Assembly (NCBI RefSeq): GCF_013137895.1
Contig: NZ_CP053538.1
Location: 2,449,001 to 2,513,000 of the forward strand
Direction of reading: 5' to 3'
DNA: 64,000 bases
DNA from: Hymenobacter taeanensis
GTDB taxonomy: Bacteria; Bacteroidota; Bacteroidia; Cytophagales; Hymenobacteraceae
The position numbers were made by a program, and so were the translations under genes. A model generated the notes under the pieces. The model made no database searches, was not told the origin of the DNA, and saw nothing but the letters and a program-made list of their open reading frames with translations. Below, one piece after another: positions 26,853-35,632 of this stretch (within the stretch, counting starts at the first letter, position 1; the number at the start of each line of letters is the position of its first letter).

Positions 26853-26889
26853 GCAAAAAAGCCTTTCTCACCGGAGAAAGGCTTTTTGC
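26853..26889. terminator. Terminator between S9 peptidase start side and pirin operon end
   Basis: GCAAAAAAGCCTTTCTC pairs with GAGAAAGGCTTTTTGC: a long stem with an A/T tract on each side, 20 bases past the pirin stop. It ends the pirin-nitroreductase-pirin operon. Confidence 0.9.
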
Positions 26890-26909
26890 TGAGGTATTTC
26901 TGGGTTGGG

Positions 26910-27620
26910 CTAGTGGTTGATGGGCGCCTCAATTACAATGAATTGGCTCTCGGCTTCGCACTGAATGTTAAGGTGGCTGGTTTCCCACAGGCCTATGCTT
27001 TCCCGACGGTTAACGGCTTGGCCGTTCACCGTCAGCTGCCCATCCATCACGAAGATAAATATGCCCTTGTTGAGTGGGTTTAGCGAATATTCCAGTGTTT
27101 GGCCCGCCTCATAGTATCCCAAAGAGAGCTTAGCGTTCTGGTTGATCCAGCAGTGTGCGGTGCCCTCCTCATTGCTGACCACGGTGGTGAGCTGGTTGCG
27201 GCGCTTCTCCTGCGGGAAATGGCGGCGCTGGTAACGGGGCGTTACGTTTTGCAGCTTGGGCTCAATCCAGATCTGCAGGAAGTTCACCTCATCGTCGCCT
27301 ACGTTGTGCTCCTCGTGGCGTAGGCCACTGCCAGCACTCATAATCTGCACCCAGTCTTTGTGCACCACTTCCTTGTAGCCAAGGGAGTCGAGGTGGTTCA
27401 TGCTGCCGGCCAGCATAATGGAAATGATTTCCATGTTGGCGTGGGCGTGCAGGCCAAACCCGTTGCCGGGCTGCACAAAGTCATCGTTGAACACGCGCAG
27501 CAGCCCGAAGCCGGAACGCTCGGGATTGGCATAGGGGCCGAAGCTCAGCGAGAAGTTGCTTTGCAGCCAACCAATGTCTTTGAGGCCCCGGTCGGCGGCG
27601 GAAGTGATGCGGAAGGGCAT
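26910..27620 (-). CDS. Pirin family bicupin, operon copy 3'
   Basis: 236 residues. The N-terminal cupin has the metal site residues of pirins in FGLHAHANMEIISIMLAG and SGLRHEEHN, and GYEEV-type linkers. The C-terminal cupin (FIFVMDGQLTVNG) lacks metal residues, as usual. Bacterial pirins such as YhhW have quercetinase activity or act in redox response; the actual role is unknown. Three bases separate it from the nitroreductase gene, so the two are coupled. Confidence 0.88.
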   Translation of the reverse strand: MPFRITSAADRGLKDIGWLQSNFSLSFGPYANPERSGFGLLRVFNDDFVQPGNGFGLHAHANMEIISIMLAGSMNHLDSLGYKEVVHKDWVQIMSAGSGLRHEEHNVGDDEVNFLQIWIEPKLQNVTPRYQRRHFPQEKRRNQLTTVVSNEEGTAHCWINQNAKLSLGYYEAGQTLEYSLNPLNKGIFIFVMDGQLTVNGQAVNRRESIGLWETSHLNIQCEAESQFIVIEAPINH

Positions 27621-27623
27621 AGT

Positions 27624-28202
27624 TTAGGCAGGTAAGTGTTGGTTGAAAGCAATATCAGCGTGGTGCTTGCGGGCACGCGGCGCTTTCTCGCGGCTCAGGA
27701 AGGGCTCTTCCAGCAGCTCGGCCTCGCCCATGTAGCCCAGCGCAATAATCACCACGGGCTGCAGGCCTTCGGGCAGCTGAAATACCTCGGTGGTCTTGGC
27801 ACGGTCGAAGCCGCCCATGAAGTGGCCGTACAAGTCCAGAGCTGTGGCCTCGGTGATAAGGTTAGCGTTGGCCATGCCCACATCGTGCAGGGCGGCGCCG
27901 TTAGGCGTGCCGTTGTCGTAGTGGGTTTTGGCCAGAGACAGAATCAGGACGGGCGCGTTCTTGGCCCAGGGCTGGTTGCCCGGCAGCAGGCAGTCTACCA
28001 ATTTCTGGAAGGTTTCCTCATCGGAGCGGTGGGCGTAGATGTAGCGCCAGGGCTGCTCGTTCATGGCGCTGGCAGCCCAGGAGGCGGCCTCAAATACCTG
28101 GTTCAGGATTTCCTGATCTACTGGTTTGTTGGCGAAGGAGCGAGGGCTCCAGCGCTTGCGGATGTTCTCTTGAACAGGATAAACTGTGGTGGCGTCTTTC
28201 AT
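27624..28202 (-). CDS. Nitroreductase family protein
   Basis: 192 residues. FMN-dependent nitroreductase fold: RKRWSPRSFANKPVD at 14-28 (FMN phosphate contacts), AASWAASAMNEQPWRYI (about 44-60), and PVVIIALGYMGEAELLEE near the end. It reduces quinones, nitroaromatics or enones with NAD(P)H. Its position between two pirins supports a role in quinone or electrophile stress. A 171-base gap separates it from the upstream pirin. Confidence 0.88.
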   Translation of the reverse strand: MKDATTVYPVQENIRKRWSPRSFANKPVDQEILNQVFEAASWAASAMNEQPWRYIYAHRSDEETFQKLVDCLLPGNQPWAKNAPVLILSLAKTHYDNGTPNGAALHDVGMANANLITEATALDLYGHFMGGFDRAKTTEVFQLPEGLQPVVIIALGYMGEAELLEEPFLSREKAPRARKHHADIAFNQHLPA

Positions 28203-28373
28203 GGGTAAAAAGGCATTCCGGGGCTCTGGCCTGATAGGCCAGGGCCGAAATGTTGAGAGTAAAATCAGTAAAAAACACTGGGCTGCTGCACAGTGGTATC
28301 ATCACCCGCAAGCGGGGACAAATGTTTAGCCCATGGCTAAAGCTGGTCTCAGCACCAAACCAGAAGCAGCGGT

Positions 28374-29090
28374 TTATCGAAGCTCCATAGGTACTTCCAT
28401 CAGCAGCAGGCGGGTGTCGGTGTCGCCTTTTACGGTGAAGGAAGCGGTATCCCATACCCCAAAGCCGTCGCGGCGGTGCAGGGCCTGACCGGCCACCGTG
28501 GCGTCGCCTTCCAGCACAAATACATACACGCCGTTGCCGGGCTTCTTCACCTGGTACTCGGCCACAAAACCGGCGTCGAAGTCGGCCAGATGGAACCAAG
28601 CATCCTGATGAATCCATACGCCCGCATCATCGGAGTTGGGGGAGAGCACCTGCTGGAACTGGTTATGGCGGTTAGCGGCCTCAAAGGCCTGCTGGTCGTA
28701 GCGCGGCTGCACGTTGCGCTTGTTGGGGAACACCCAGATCTGCAGGAATTTTACCTGTTCAGTCTGACTGTGGTTTTTCTCGCTGTGCGCAATGCCGGTG
28801 CCGGCACTCATCACCTGCACATCGCCGTGACGGATGATGCCGTGGTTGCCGGCGTTGTCCTTGTGCTCCAGCGTGCCCTCCAGCGGAATGCTGATGATTT
28901 CCATGTTGTCGTGGGGGTGGGTACCAAAGCCCATGCCCGCCGCCACGGTATCATCGTTCAGCACGCGCAGCACGCCAAAGTGTACCCGCTGGGGGTTATT
29001 ATAGCCGGCGAAGCTGAACGTATGGTAGGAATTAAGCCAACCGTGGCTGGCGTGTCCGCGCGTGTTGGCGGTATGAAGGAGCGTTTGCAT
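28374..29090 (-). CDS. Pirin family bicupin, operon copy 5'
   Basis: 238 residues. It shares the layout of the other pirin: HTFSFAGYNNPQRVHFGVLRVLNDD, metal-binding FGTHPHDNMEIISIPLEG and AGTGIAHSEKNHS, then a second cupin (YVFVLEGDATVAG). The two copies are well diverged. It heads the unit pirin-nitroreductase-pirin and has a good promoter upstream with a palindrome. Confidence 0.88.
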   Translation of the reverse strand: MQTLLHTANTRGHASHGWLNSYHTFSFAGYNNPQRVHFGVLRVLNDDTVAAGMGFGTHPHDNMEIISIPLEGTLEHKDNAGNHGIIRHGDVQVMSAGTGIAHSEKNHSQTEQVKFLQIWVFPNKRNVQPRYDQQAFEAANRHNQFQQVLSPNSDDAGVWIHQDAWFHLADFDAGFVAEYQVKKPGNGVYVFVLEGDATVAGQALHRRDGFGVWDTASFTVKGDTDTRLLLMEVPMELR

Positions 29091-29128
29091 ATCGAGTTAA
29101 AAAGTGGCCTAAGCCAGTAAGGATGAAT

Positions 29129-29155
29129 CAAAGATACAGCTAATATATGTACATA
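29129..29155 (-). promoter_or_regulatory. Promoter of the pirin operon with TATGTACATA palindrome
   Basis: On the minus strand TATCTTTG (29136-29129) matches the Bacteroidota -7 element TAnnTTTG, 38 bases from the pirin start. A 10-bp perfect palindrome, TATGTACATA, at 29146-29155 lies in the spacer between -7 and -33, a position where a repressor would block the polymerase. HxlR/MarR-type redox regulators often control such genes; no regulator gene is adjacent. Confidence 0.55.
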
Positions 29156-29349
29156 CATAGGTTTGATGTCAGAAGTTCGCCTTTTCGCTATATATATTTA
29201 TGGGAGGCCTGGCTGGGCCCTACCAGTCCCCGCAATTGATTTATGCACAGTAATGTAAGGAGAGAGAATGGGACTGAGGTAAGCAGCAGGCATACAAGCG
29301 GAGACGTTAGATTTGCCTTTCGAAGTGCACTTTGCCACCCGACTGGCCT

Positions 29350-30258
29350 ATGGAATTTCCCGTTGCTCCCGTTGTATCGCGCCTGGCGCCCACACCCAGC
29401 GGCTTTTTGCACTTGGGCAACGCTGTCAACTTTACGTTAACCTGGCTGCTGGTGCGCCGGGCGGGCGGGCAGCTGCATCTGCGCATTGATGACCTGGACC
29501 GCACCCGGTTCCGGCCGGCGTACCTGGAGAACATCTTCCGCACCCTGGAGTGGCTCGGTCTCGACTACGACCTTGGCCCTGCCGGCCCCGATGAGTTCGA
29601 GCGGCACTACTCGCAGCGCCACTTTCTAGGCCAGTACGAGGCTGCGCTGCAGACCGCCTTGGCTGCTCACCCTGGCTTGTTCTACCCCTGCCGCTGCTCC
29701 CGCACTGAACTGGCCCGTCAAGCCCTGCCTGATGGCCGCTACCCTGGCACCTGCCGCCCCCTATTACTGCCCGCTACTACCCCCGACACGGCCTGGCGTG
29801 CCCACGTGCCGGAAGCCACCCCAATCACCTTCTCCGACCTTTGGCAAGGCCCCGTAGCCGTGCCGCTAGGCCAGGTGCTGGGCGACTTTGTGGTACGCAA
29901 GAAGGATGGTGCAGCCGCCTACCAGGTAGCCTCAGTGTTGGATGATGTGCGGTTGGGCGTCACCTGCATCGTGCGGGGGCTGGATTTGCTGCCCAGCACG
30001 GCTGCTCAGCTCTGGCTAAGTCAGTATCTGCCGCAGGCGCAGCAGTTCTGCCAGGTGCAGTTTCTGCACCACGGCCTGCTGCTAAATGCGCAGGGCCAGA
30101 AGCTATCCAAGTCGACCCAGGCGGGACAGCAGCGAGGCATAGTAGAGGAAGCCAGCGGACCGCAAGTAGTATATGGTGCAGTTGCCCGTTTGCTAGGCCT
30201 GGCGGCGGAAGCGGCGGAGTCGTTGGAGAAACTGCAAACGGCTTTTAAACAGGTGTGA
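29350..30258 (+). CDS. gluQ: Glutamyl-queuosine tRNA(Asp) synthetase
   Basis: 302 residues from the ATG at 29350 (six codons inside a longer frame). A truncated GluRS catalytic domain without anticodon-binding domain: RLAPTPSGFLHLGNA (HIGH-type), a zinc site with CRCSR and YPGTCR in the GluQ pattern, and KLSKS in place of KMSKS. It attaches glutamate to queuosine 34 of tRNA(Asp). The length and missing C-terminal domain separate it from GltX. Confidence 0.9.
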   Translation: MEFPVAPVVSRLAPTPSGFLHLGNAVNFTLTWLLVRRAGGQLHLRIDDLDRTRFRPAYLENIFRTLEWLGLDYDLGPAGPDEFERHYSQRHFLGQYEAALQTALAAHPGLFYPCRCSRTELARQALPDGRYPGTCRPLLLPATTPDTAWRAHVPEATPITFSDLWQGPVAVPLGQVLGDFVVRKKDGAAAYQVASVLDDVRLGVTCIVRGLDLLPSTAAQLWLSQYLPQAQQFCQVQFLHHGLLLNAQGQKLSKSTQAGQQRGIVEEASGPQVVYGAVARLLGLAAEAAESLEKLQTAFKQV

Positions 30259-30310
30259 AGCTGATGCGGCCACGCCCAGTTGATGCCTTGTAGTAGCCTA
30301 GGGCGCAGCG

Positions 30311-30997
30311 TTACCGCACTTCTTTTTTGAATTCCTCGGCCCAATGGTCGGCGAGGCGGGTGGGCTCGGGGAGCTTATAACCGCGCAGGCAAGCCAGCGT
30401 GAGGCGGGTGGCGGTGGCCTGGTCGCAGCGGTGACCCGGGCTCACAAACAGCGGATTTACTTTGTCTTTGCTGCGGATTACTTCGCCCAGCAGGTCGCCG
30501 TTTTTATCTGTCAGGGGCGAAATGCTGCCTTTAGTGAGGCCAGGCTCTACGTAGTTCCCGGTAAGCTTTTGCTTGGCCACCCCGAAAGTAGGTTTATCAA
30601 GCAGCACGCCCAGGTGCGCGGCAATGCCCATGCGGCGTGGGTGCGCAATGCCGTGGCCATCTACCATTATCACATCGGGCTTTTGCTGCAGCTTCTCGTA
30701 GGCCATTATCACATTGGGCGCTTCGCGGAAGGAAAGCAGCCCCGGAATGTAAGGCAGCTCCACCACGCTGGTAGAGTAGACTTTCTCCACGATTTCCAGC
30801 GTCGGGAAACGCAGCAGCACGAACACCGACAGGATGGTTTCGGGCGTGGGAAACGACGAGTCGCAGCCGGCAATGAGGGTGGGCTCAGCAGCCAGGGGCT
30901 CCTGGCGCACACGACTGCGCATGTCCTCCTGCAGGCGCGTGAGGTCTCTAACGATGGTGGGGTCGGCGGGAGGAGTGTACGGGCGGAAGTACGGCAT
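30311..30997 (-). CDS. nfi: Endonuclease V
   Basis: 228 residues from the ATG at 30997; the open frame upstream runs through a repeat and is not protein-like. It has IAGCDSSFP with the catalytic Asp, VVELPYIPGLLSFREAP with the strand-specific PYIP wedge and Glu, VDGHGIAHPRRMGIAAHLG, and FVSPGHRCD. The enzyme nicks DNA beside deoxyinosine with Mg2+. It is monocistronic. Confidence 0.93.
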   Translation of the reverse strand: MPYFRPYTPPADPTIVRDLTRLQEDMRSRVRQEPLAAEPTLIAGCDSSFPTPETILSVFVLLRFPTLEIVEKVYSTSVVELPYIPGLLSFREAPNVIMAYEKLQQKPDVIMVDGHGIAHPRRMGIAAHLGVLLDKPTFGVAKQKLTGNYVEPGLTKGSISPLTDKNGDLLGEVIRSKDKVNPLFVSPGHRCDQATATRLTLACLRGYKLPEPTRLADHWAEEFKKEVR

Positions 30998-31073
30998 AGC
31001 AGATCGGAAGGAGGGGAGTTGACGTGTACTCCCGGAAGGCCGGCTGGGTTCTCGTGTTTGTGTAGAGTGTTTT

Positions 31074-31273
31074 GTTCTGGCGGGCGGGACCTCACCCCCG
31101 GCCCCTCTCCTCAGGGAGAGGGGAGCCACGGAGACAATGAGCATTCGACCATTAGTAATCAACAATGCTGCCTTAGGTACTGCGTACACTCAGCATATGC
31201 GCCAGGTTCTGTTTCGTCAGGCTCCCCTCTCCCTGAGGAGAGGGGCCGGGGGTGAGGTCCCGCCCGCCAGAAC
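31074..31273. repeat. Perfect 54-bp inverted repeat with 92-base centre
   Basis: The arms 31074-31127 and 31220-31273 are exact reverse complements. Each arm begins GTTCTGGCGGGCGGGACCTC and includes CACCCCCGGCCCCTCTCC and an inner hairpin (CCCCTCTCCTCAGGGAGAGG). The middle, 31128-31219, shows no convincing ORF. The rest of the 30998-31365 gap is non-coding. Related copies are at 16401-16581 and 19312-19350, so it is a repeated, probably non-autonomous element of REP/MITE type. Confidence 0.9.
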
Positions 31274-31365
31274 TACCGCTAGGCCACTCCGCGTAGCAGC
31301 CGCGCGTTAACCCCGGCTCCGGCGGCTACGTTAGTGGCCTACATGCTTCTTGCACTCTCCCTGTC

Positions 31366-31935
31366 ATGAACAAACCCGAGCAACCCGCCCATACCGGCAG
31401 CGGCCCGTTATTTGAACGCCGCTACTGGATTGATGTGCAGCATCCGCGCCAAGCAGCGCCGGAGCTGTTCAACCACGTCAAAGACAACATTCCGGAGTTC
31501 TCGCCTGATCTGCTGGCCGACTTTAAAAAACAGAAAGGCCAGGAGCATGAGCTCAACGTGGATGACGAGTTTCGCATCAAGATTCTAGGGCCCTGGAACG
31601 GCGATGTGCGCGTATCTGAGATTGGGGCCGACTATTTTGAGCTGGTGACGCTGGAGAGCCACCCCGAGGCGGGCCGCATTCGGTTCACGCTGTGCCCGCA
31701 CCCTTCGCTACCTAATACCATTCGCTTTGAGATTCACTCCTGGGCCCGCTCCCGCGACGGCCTCGTGGCCTTCACCTATGACACCCTGGGCATGGGCAAG
31801 CGCGTGCAGCAGCAAACCTGGGAAACTTTCTGCCAGCGGGTGGGCGAGAAGTGCGGTGGCCTCCTGCTGGGCCCGGTGCATGTAGAAACAGTAAAGCAAT
31901 CTGCTTCGGAAACCAACGTCTCGCGCGATGCCTAA
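31366..31935 (+). CDS. DUF1990 family protein, copy 1
   Basis: 189 residues. It starts with FERRYWIDVQHPRQAAPELFNHVKDN and contains the RIKILGPWNGDVRVSEIGADYFELVTLESHPEAG and FEIHSWARSRDG blocks of DUF1990 proteins. The fold resembles START/polyketide-cyclase-type domains, but the function is unknown. It overlaps the next DUF1990 gene by 8 bases, implying translational coupling. Confidence 0.75.
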   Translation: MNKPEQPAHTGSGPLFERRYWIDVQHPRQAAPELFNHVKDNIPEFSPDLLADFKKQKGQEHELNVDDEFRIKILGPWNGDVRVSEIGADYFELVTLESHPEAGRIRFTLCPHPSLPNTIRFEIHSWARSRDGLVAFTYDTLGMGKRVQQQTWETFCQRVGEKCGGLLLGPVHVETVKQSASETNVSRDA

Positions 31936-32656
31936 CTCAGTGCCACTGTATGAGCGCCAGAAAGCCCGCCTGGAAGCCTACGCCAACGCCGACATTAATT
32001 TCGACCTTGACCAGGCCACCGACTATACCCCCGAGCATGGCTGGCGCGTAGATGATTACGAAACGGAGTTGCCCCCTGAGCAGCCCGGCCCGCCGGCTGC
32101 GCAAGGCTCCTGGGCGGCAGCCCGCGAGGTGCTGCGCAACTACACCTTTCCACCGCCGGGCCTTATCACGGGTATCTTTCTGCCCGATCAGCCCCTGGAA
32201 CAGCGCGTGATGGTGCTGCGGGGGCAGTTCCTATTCTTTACATTTTGGTTTGGGGTGCGCATTGGGAGCGTCACGGATGAACAGCGCACCCTGCCCAACG
32301 GCGAAACCGAGCAGGTGTGGGGCTACAACTACCGCACCCTGGAAGGCCATTTTGAGCGCGGACAAATTGACTTCACCATCCACAAAAACCTCACAACGGG
32401 CCGGGTGCTGTTTCACATTCACGCCTTCTCCCAAACCGGCCGCATTCGCAACCCTTTCTACTGGATTGGCTTCCGGCTGTTTGGGCGCATGCTCCAGAAA
32501 CGGTTCTCGCGGCAGTCGATGAAGCGGCTGCGGGCTCAGGTAGAGGAGATGCTGCAGAATGGCTGGCAGAAGCCCAGCGCCCAAGAGGCGCCACCCGTGC
32601 AGCAAGCCACCACCCAGCACGATGCCCAGGCGCAAATGGACAAAGCTACCTCCTAG
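31928..32656 (+). CDS. DUF1990 family protein, copy 2
   Basis: 242 residues. FTFWFGVRIGSVTDE, VWGYNYRTLEGHFERGQIDF, and FHIHAFSQTGRIRNPFYWIGFRLFG are classical DUF1990 motifs. The N-terminal ~60 residues are Pro/Glu-rich. It is coupled to copy 1, suggesting a hetero-pair. The function is unknown. Confidence 0.85.
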   Translation: MPNSVPLYERQKARLEAYANADINFDLDQATDYTPEHGWRVDDYETELPPEQPGPPAAQGSWAAAREVLRNYTFPPPGLITGIFLPDQPLEQRVMVLRGQFLFFTFWFGVRIGSVTDEQRTLPNGETEQVWGYNYRTLEGHFERGQIDFTIHKNLTTGRVLFHIHAFSQTGRIRNPFYWIGFRLFGRMLQKRFSRQSMKRLRAQVEEMLQNGWQKPSAQEAPPVQQATTQHDAQAQMDKATS

Positions 32657-32668
32657 GCCACTTGTGCG

Positions 32669-33619
32669 CTACCGCAGGCGGGCATAGAGCCCAATGCCCA
32701 GCACCACCAGCGCCATGCCCAGCCAGCTGATGAGTGAAGGCAAAGGCGCACTCAGCAGCGTAACCTCCAGGGCCACTGTGGCCAGCAGCTCCACCGACTG
32801 CGTAGCCTCCACAGCCCCAAGCAAGGGCGCATTGTTGCCCACCAGTGCCAAGGCGTAATAGAACAAGCTGGTAGCCAATACCCCGGCCAGCACGGCAATA
32901 ATGAAGGTGTAGCGCCACTGATCCGGCGTAGGGCCCGTACCCGTGGCTAGCCCTATCCCCGACAGCACTGCCCAGAACGGCAAGCTCCCCAGGGTAAGCC
33001 CCAGCACCATCTGGCCCGCATTCAATCGGATGGGCTGCGTTTCCAGGAATACCAGAATTTTGCGGTTGGCCAGCGGGTAAAGGAAGGTGGCAATTACCGT
33101 GAGGCCAAACCCCAGCAGCGCGCCCCCGGAAAAGCCCTGACGGAGGTTATCGGCCTGCATGAGCACAATGCCAATCACCACCAACGACGCCATGCGCAGG
33201 GCCCGGAAGTTGAGCGGGGCGCGGTGGTCGTGGTACACGAAGGGCGTAATCAACAGGCCCGAAAGCAACACCAGCTGAAACGAGCCAGCCACTAGCCAGG
33301 CCGGGCTATACTGGGCCGCCACGGCCACCAGCGAGTAAAATATGCCAATCCCAACAGTGCCCCACAGCACCCACGTACGCCAGGTGCCGCGCCAGAAATG
33401 CCAGAAAGCCAGCCACTGGCCGCGCACCAGCAGCCACCCCGTCAGCAGCACCGCCATGTAGGAATAGCGCAGCACGGCCGTCCAGACCCAGGGGCCACCG
33501 CTGGTGGCCATGAGCCGGTTCAGCAGAAACGTGGAGGAGAAGAAGCAGGCCCCCAGCGTGCCCAGCACAATGGCCCGCCACGCGTTTGGAGCAGTAGTAG
33601 AAGGAGCAGAAGCAGTCAT
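32669..33619 (-). CDS. Multidrug resistance efflux transporter of the DMT superfamily (EmrE-like)
   Basis: 316 residues and about ten hydrophobic segments, in two five-helix repeats. It lacks a signal peptide; the first helix (LGTLGACFFSSTFLLNRLM) has the FFSSTF block of the PF13536-type efflux family. The substrate is unknown. The end is convergent with DUF1990 copy 2, only 13 bases away, with a CTAGGCCAC copy across the stop of that gene. Confidence 0.8.
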   Translation of the reverse strand: MTASAPSTTAPNAWRAIVLGTLGACFFSSTFLLNRLMATSGGPWVWTAVLRYSYMAVLLTGWLLVRGQWLAFWHFWRGTWRTWVLWGTVGIGIFYSLVAVAAQYSPAWLVAGSFQLVLLSGLLITPFVYHDHRAPLNFRALRMASLVVIGIVLMQADNLRQGFSGGALLGFGLTVIATFLYPLANRKILVFLETQPIRLNAGQMVLGLTLGSLPFWAVLSGIGLATGTGPTPDQWRYTFIIAVLAGVLATSLFYYALALVGNNAPLLGAVEATQSVELLATVALEVTLLSAPLPSLISWLGMALVVLGIGLYARLR

Positions 33620-33665
33620 GAACGCCTAGGAGCCGCTACGGGCCGCCAAAACTAAGGAAACGAAA

Positions 33666-33704
33666 GAAGCCCACGGCCGCTAGCAGTAGCAGGCCGTGGG
33701 CTTC
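33666..33704. terminator. GC-rich hairpin upstream of DMT and downstream of cytochrome gene
   Basis: GAAGCCCACGGCC and GGCCGTGGGCTTC make a 13-bp perfect stem with a 13-base loop. It lies 26 bases beyond the stop of the cytochrome-like gene (minus strand). There is no long T-tract. Confidence 0.75.
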
Positions 33705-33729
33705 AGGCAGGCCACTAGGCCAGGTGTGC

Positions 33730-34386
33730 TCACGCGTTGTCAGCCGGTTCGCCGCCGTGAATCATGTCTGAGGTAAGGCCGGGCTCCGTGGTAACCTCGG
33801 CGCGTACAACGCCCACAATGTGCGCTATTACGAAGGCAATAATCAGGTACATGGTAACATTATGAATTTCCTTCACGGTGTGCTCGATGCTGCTGAAATA
33901 ATCCTCGAACACGAGAATCAGGCCTGTTAGTACCATCACGGCCAGTATCACATAGAACACGCGGTAAGAGTAACGAACCCATACAGCCTTGCCCACGGTT
34001 GGGTCACCTTGGGCAGCCCGGGCCTTCAGGCGAGCCAGCTTGCCGGCCGTGCGCTGTCCGCCCTTCTGCAGAAAGCTCACCACCACCCGAAAGGCCAGGA
34101 AAGAGGCCAGCGTGATGCCAATCCAGATGTGCCAGTCCCAGATGCGGTGAGCCACAATGCTGGTGAGGCTGCGCAGCTGATCGGGCGCCATATCTACCCC
34201 TTTCTTCGCCAGGGCCTTGCTGAAGTCGGGGGCCAGGCCTTTCACCTTGATAATGACCGACATAAACACGATGGTAAGCAGCTGGGCCGAAACCAGCGCA
34301 GCATTAGACCAATGCCAGATGCGCAGGCCTAGCGAGTTACGTTTCAGGTCCGTTGTGGAAGGGAGTTGTTCAGTTTGCGGAGTCAT
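33730..34386 (-). CDS. Cytochrome b561-like membrane protein
   Basis: 218 residues from the ATG at 34386; the larger in-frame ORF to 34992 only runs antisense into the alcohol dehydrogenase. Four hydrophobic helices carry paired histidines (LRIWHWSNA, AHRIWDWHIWIG, EIHNVTMYLIIAFVIAHIVG), the pattern for two b hemes in Ni-Fe hydrogenase/b561-type cytochromes. It probably moves electrons between the quinone pool and a periplasmic partner, though none is encoded next to it. Confidence 0.85.
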   Translation of the reverse strand: MTPQTEQLPSTTDLKRNSLGLRIWHWSNAALVSAQLLTIVFMSVIIKVKGLAPDFSKALAKKGVDMAPDQLRSLTSIVAHRIWDWHIWIGITLASFLAFRVVVSFLQKGGQRTAGKLARLKARAAQGDPTVGKAVWVRYSYRVFYVILAVMVLTGLILVFEDYFSSIEHTVKEIHNVTMYLIIAFVIAHIVGVVRAEVTTEPGLTSDMIHGGEPADNA

Positions 34387-34563
34387 GAGCAAAAACGAGG
34401 GGAGGGTTAGAGGCAGGTAAGGTACAGCGTCAAGCTGAGTTAACGAAGCAAACACGACTATTCTGGCCGCTAGGTTGCATGGGGCACAAACCTTCCGGGG
34501 TGTACAGCGGTTTATAGACTTCGCACCGAAATTTTTCGCTCCTGCTCTACAACCAACTCCTCT

Positions 34564-35604
34564 ATGATTGATGCTAAAGGCTATGCGGCTCCGGCCGTAA
34601 GTGCTCCCCTGGTTCCGTTTGACTTCCAGCGCCGCGACGTGGGCAACCACGATGTGCGTATTGAAATTCTGTTCTGTGGCGTGTGCCACTCTGATTTGCA
34701 CCAGGTGCGCGACGAGTGGGGCGGCTCCGTATTCCCCATGGTACCCGGCCACGAGATTGTGGGCCGCGTGGTAGAAGTGGGCTCGCACGTGAAAAGCTTT
34801 AAGGCCGGCGACCTGGCCGGTGTGGGCTGCATGGTAAACTCCTGCCAGCACTGCCCTGAGTGTAACGAGGGCCTGGAGCAATACTGCGACGAGGGCTTCG
34901 TGGGTACCTACGGCGCCCAGGACCGCGACGGCACCGTGACCTACGGTGGCTACTCCAACCAAGTGGTAGTTACCGAGAAATTCGTGCTGCACGTATCCGA
35001 GAAGCTGGATCTGGCCCGCGTAGCACCTCTTCTGTGCGCTGGCATTACCACCTGGTCGCCGTTGCGCCAGTGGAAAGCCAAGGCCGGCGACCGGGTAGCC
35101 GTGATGGGCCTGGGTGGCCTAGGGCACATGGCCGTAAAATTTGCCGCCGCCCTGGGCTGCGAAGTAACCGTTTTCAGCACCTCACCTGATAAAGAGGCTG
35201 ATGCCAAAGCCTTAGGTGCTCACAAGTTTGTGGTGAGCAAGGATAAGGACTCGATGAAATCAGTATCGAACTACTTCGACCTGATCATCAACACCGTGTC
35301 GGCTACCATGGACCTCACGCCCTACATCAGCACCCTGCGCCTTGATGGCACCATGGTGCTGCTGGGTGTGCCACCTGAAGCGCCACAGCTGCATGCCTTC
35401 AACCTCATTGCCAAGCGCCGGCGCATTGCAGGTTCCCTCATCGGTGGTATTCAGGAAACCCAGGAAATGCTGGACTTCTGCGCCGAGCACAACATCATGT
35501 CTGATGTAGAAATAATTCCCATGAATTACATCAACGAGGCCTACGAGCGCATGCTCAAGTCCGATGTGAAGTACCGCTTCGTGCTGGATCTGGCTACGAT
35601 TTAA
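34564..35604 (+). CDS. Zinc-dependent alcohol dehydrogenase (YahK/AdhC-like)
   Basis: 346 residues. Catalytic zinc: FCGVCHSDLHQ and PGHEIVGRV; structural zinc: CQHCPECNEGLEQYC. The nucleotide domain has VMGLGGLGHMAVKFA. The cinnamyl-alcohol-dehydrogenase branch reduces aldehydes using NADPH. The gene is monocistronic, with its own hairpins after the stop at 35633 and 35741. Confidence 0.9.
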   Translation: MIDAKGYAAPAVSAPLVPFDFQRRDVGNHDVRIEILFCGVCHSDLHQVRDEWGGSVFPMVPGHEIVGRVVEVGSHVKSFKAGDLAGVGCMVNSCQHCPECNEGLEQYCDEGFVGTYGAQDRDGTVTYGGYSNQVVVTEKFVLHVSEKLDLARVAPLLCAGITTWSPLRQWKAKAGDRVAVMGLGGLGHMAVKFAAALGCEVTVFSTSPDKEADAKALGAHKFVVSKDKDSMKSVSNYFDLIINTVSATMDLTPYISTLRLDGTMVLLGVPPEAPQLHAFNLIAKRRRIAGSLIGGIQETQEMLDFCAEHNIMSDVEIIPMNYINEAYERMLKSDVKYRFVLDLATI

Positions 35605-35632
35605 TAGGCCGCGCCTCGTAGTGCCAATAATT

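Noticed and set aside
33730..34992. 420-residue reading of the cytochrome gene
   Set aside because: The extra N-terminus lies antisense to the alcohol dehydrogenase; the ATG at 34386 gives a normal four-helix protein.
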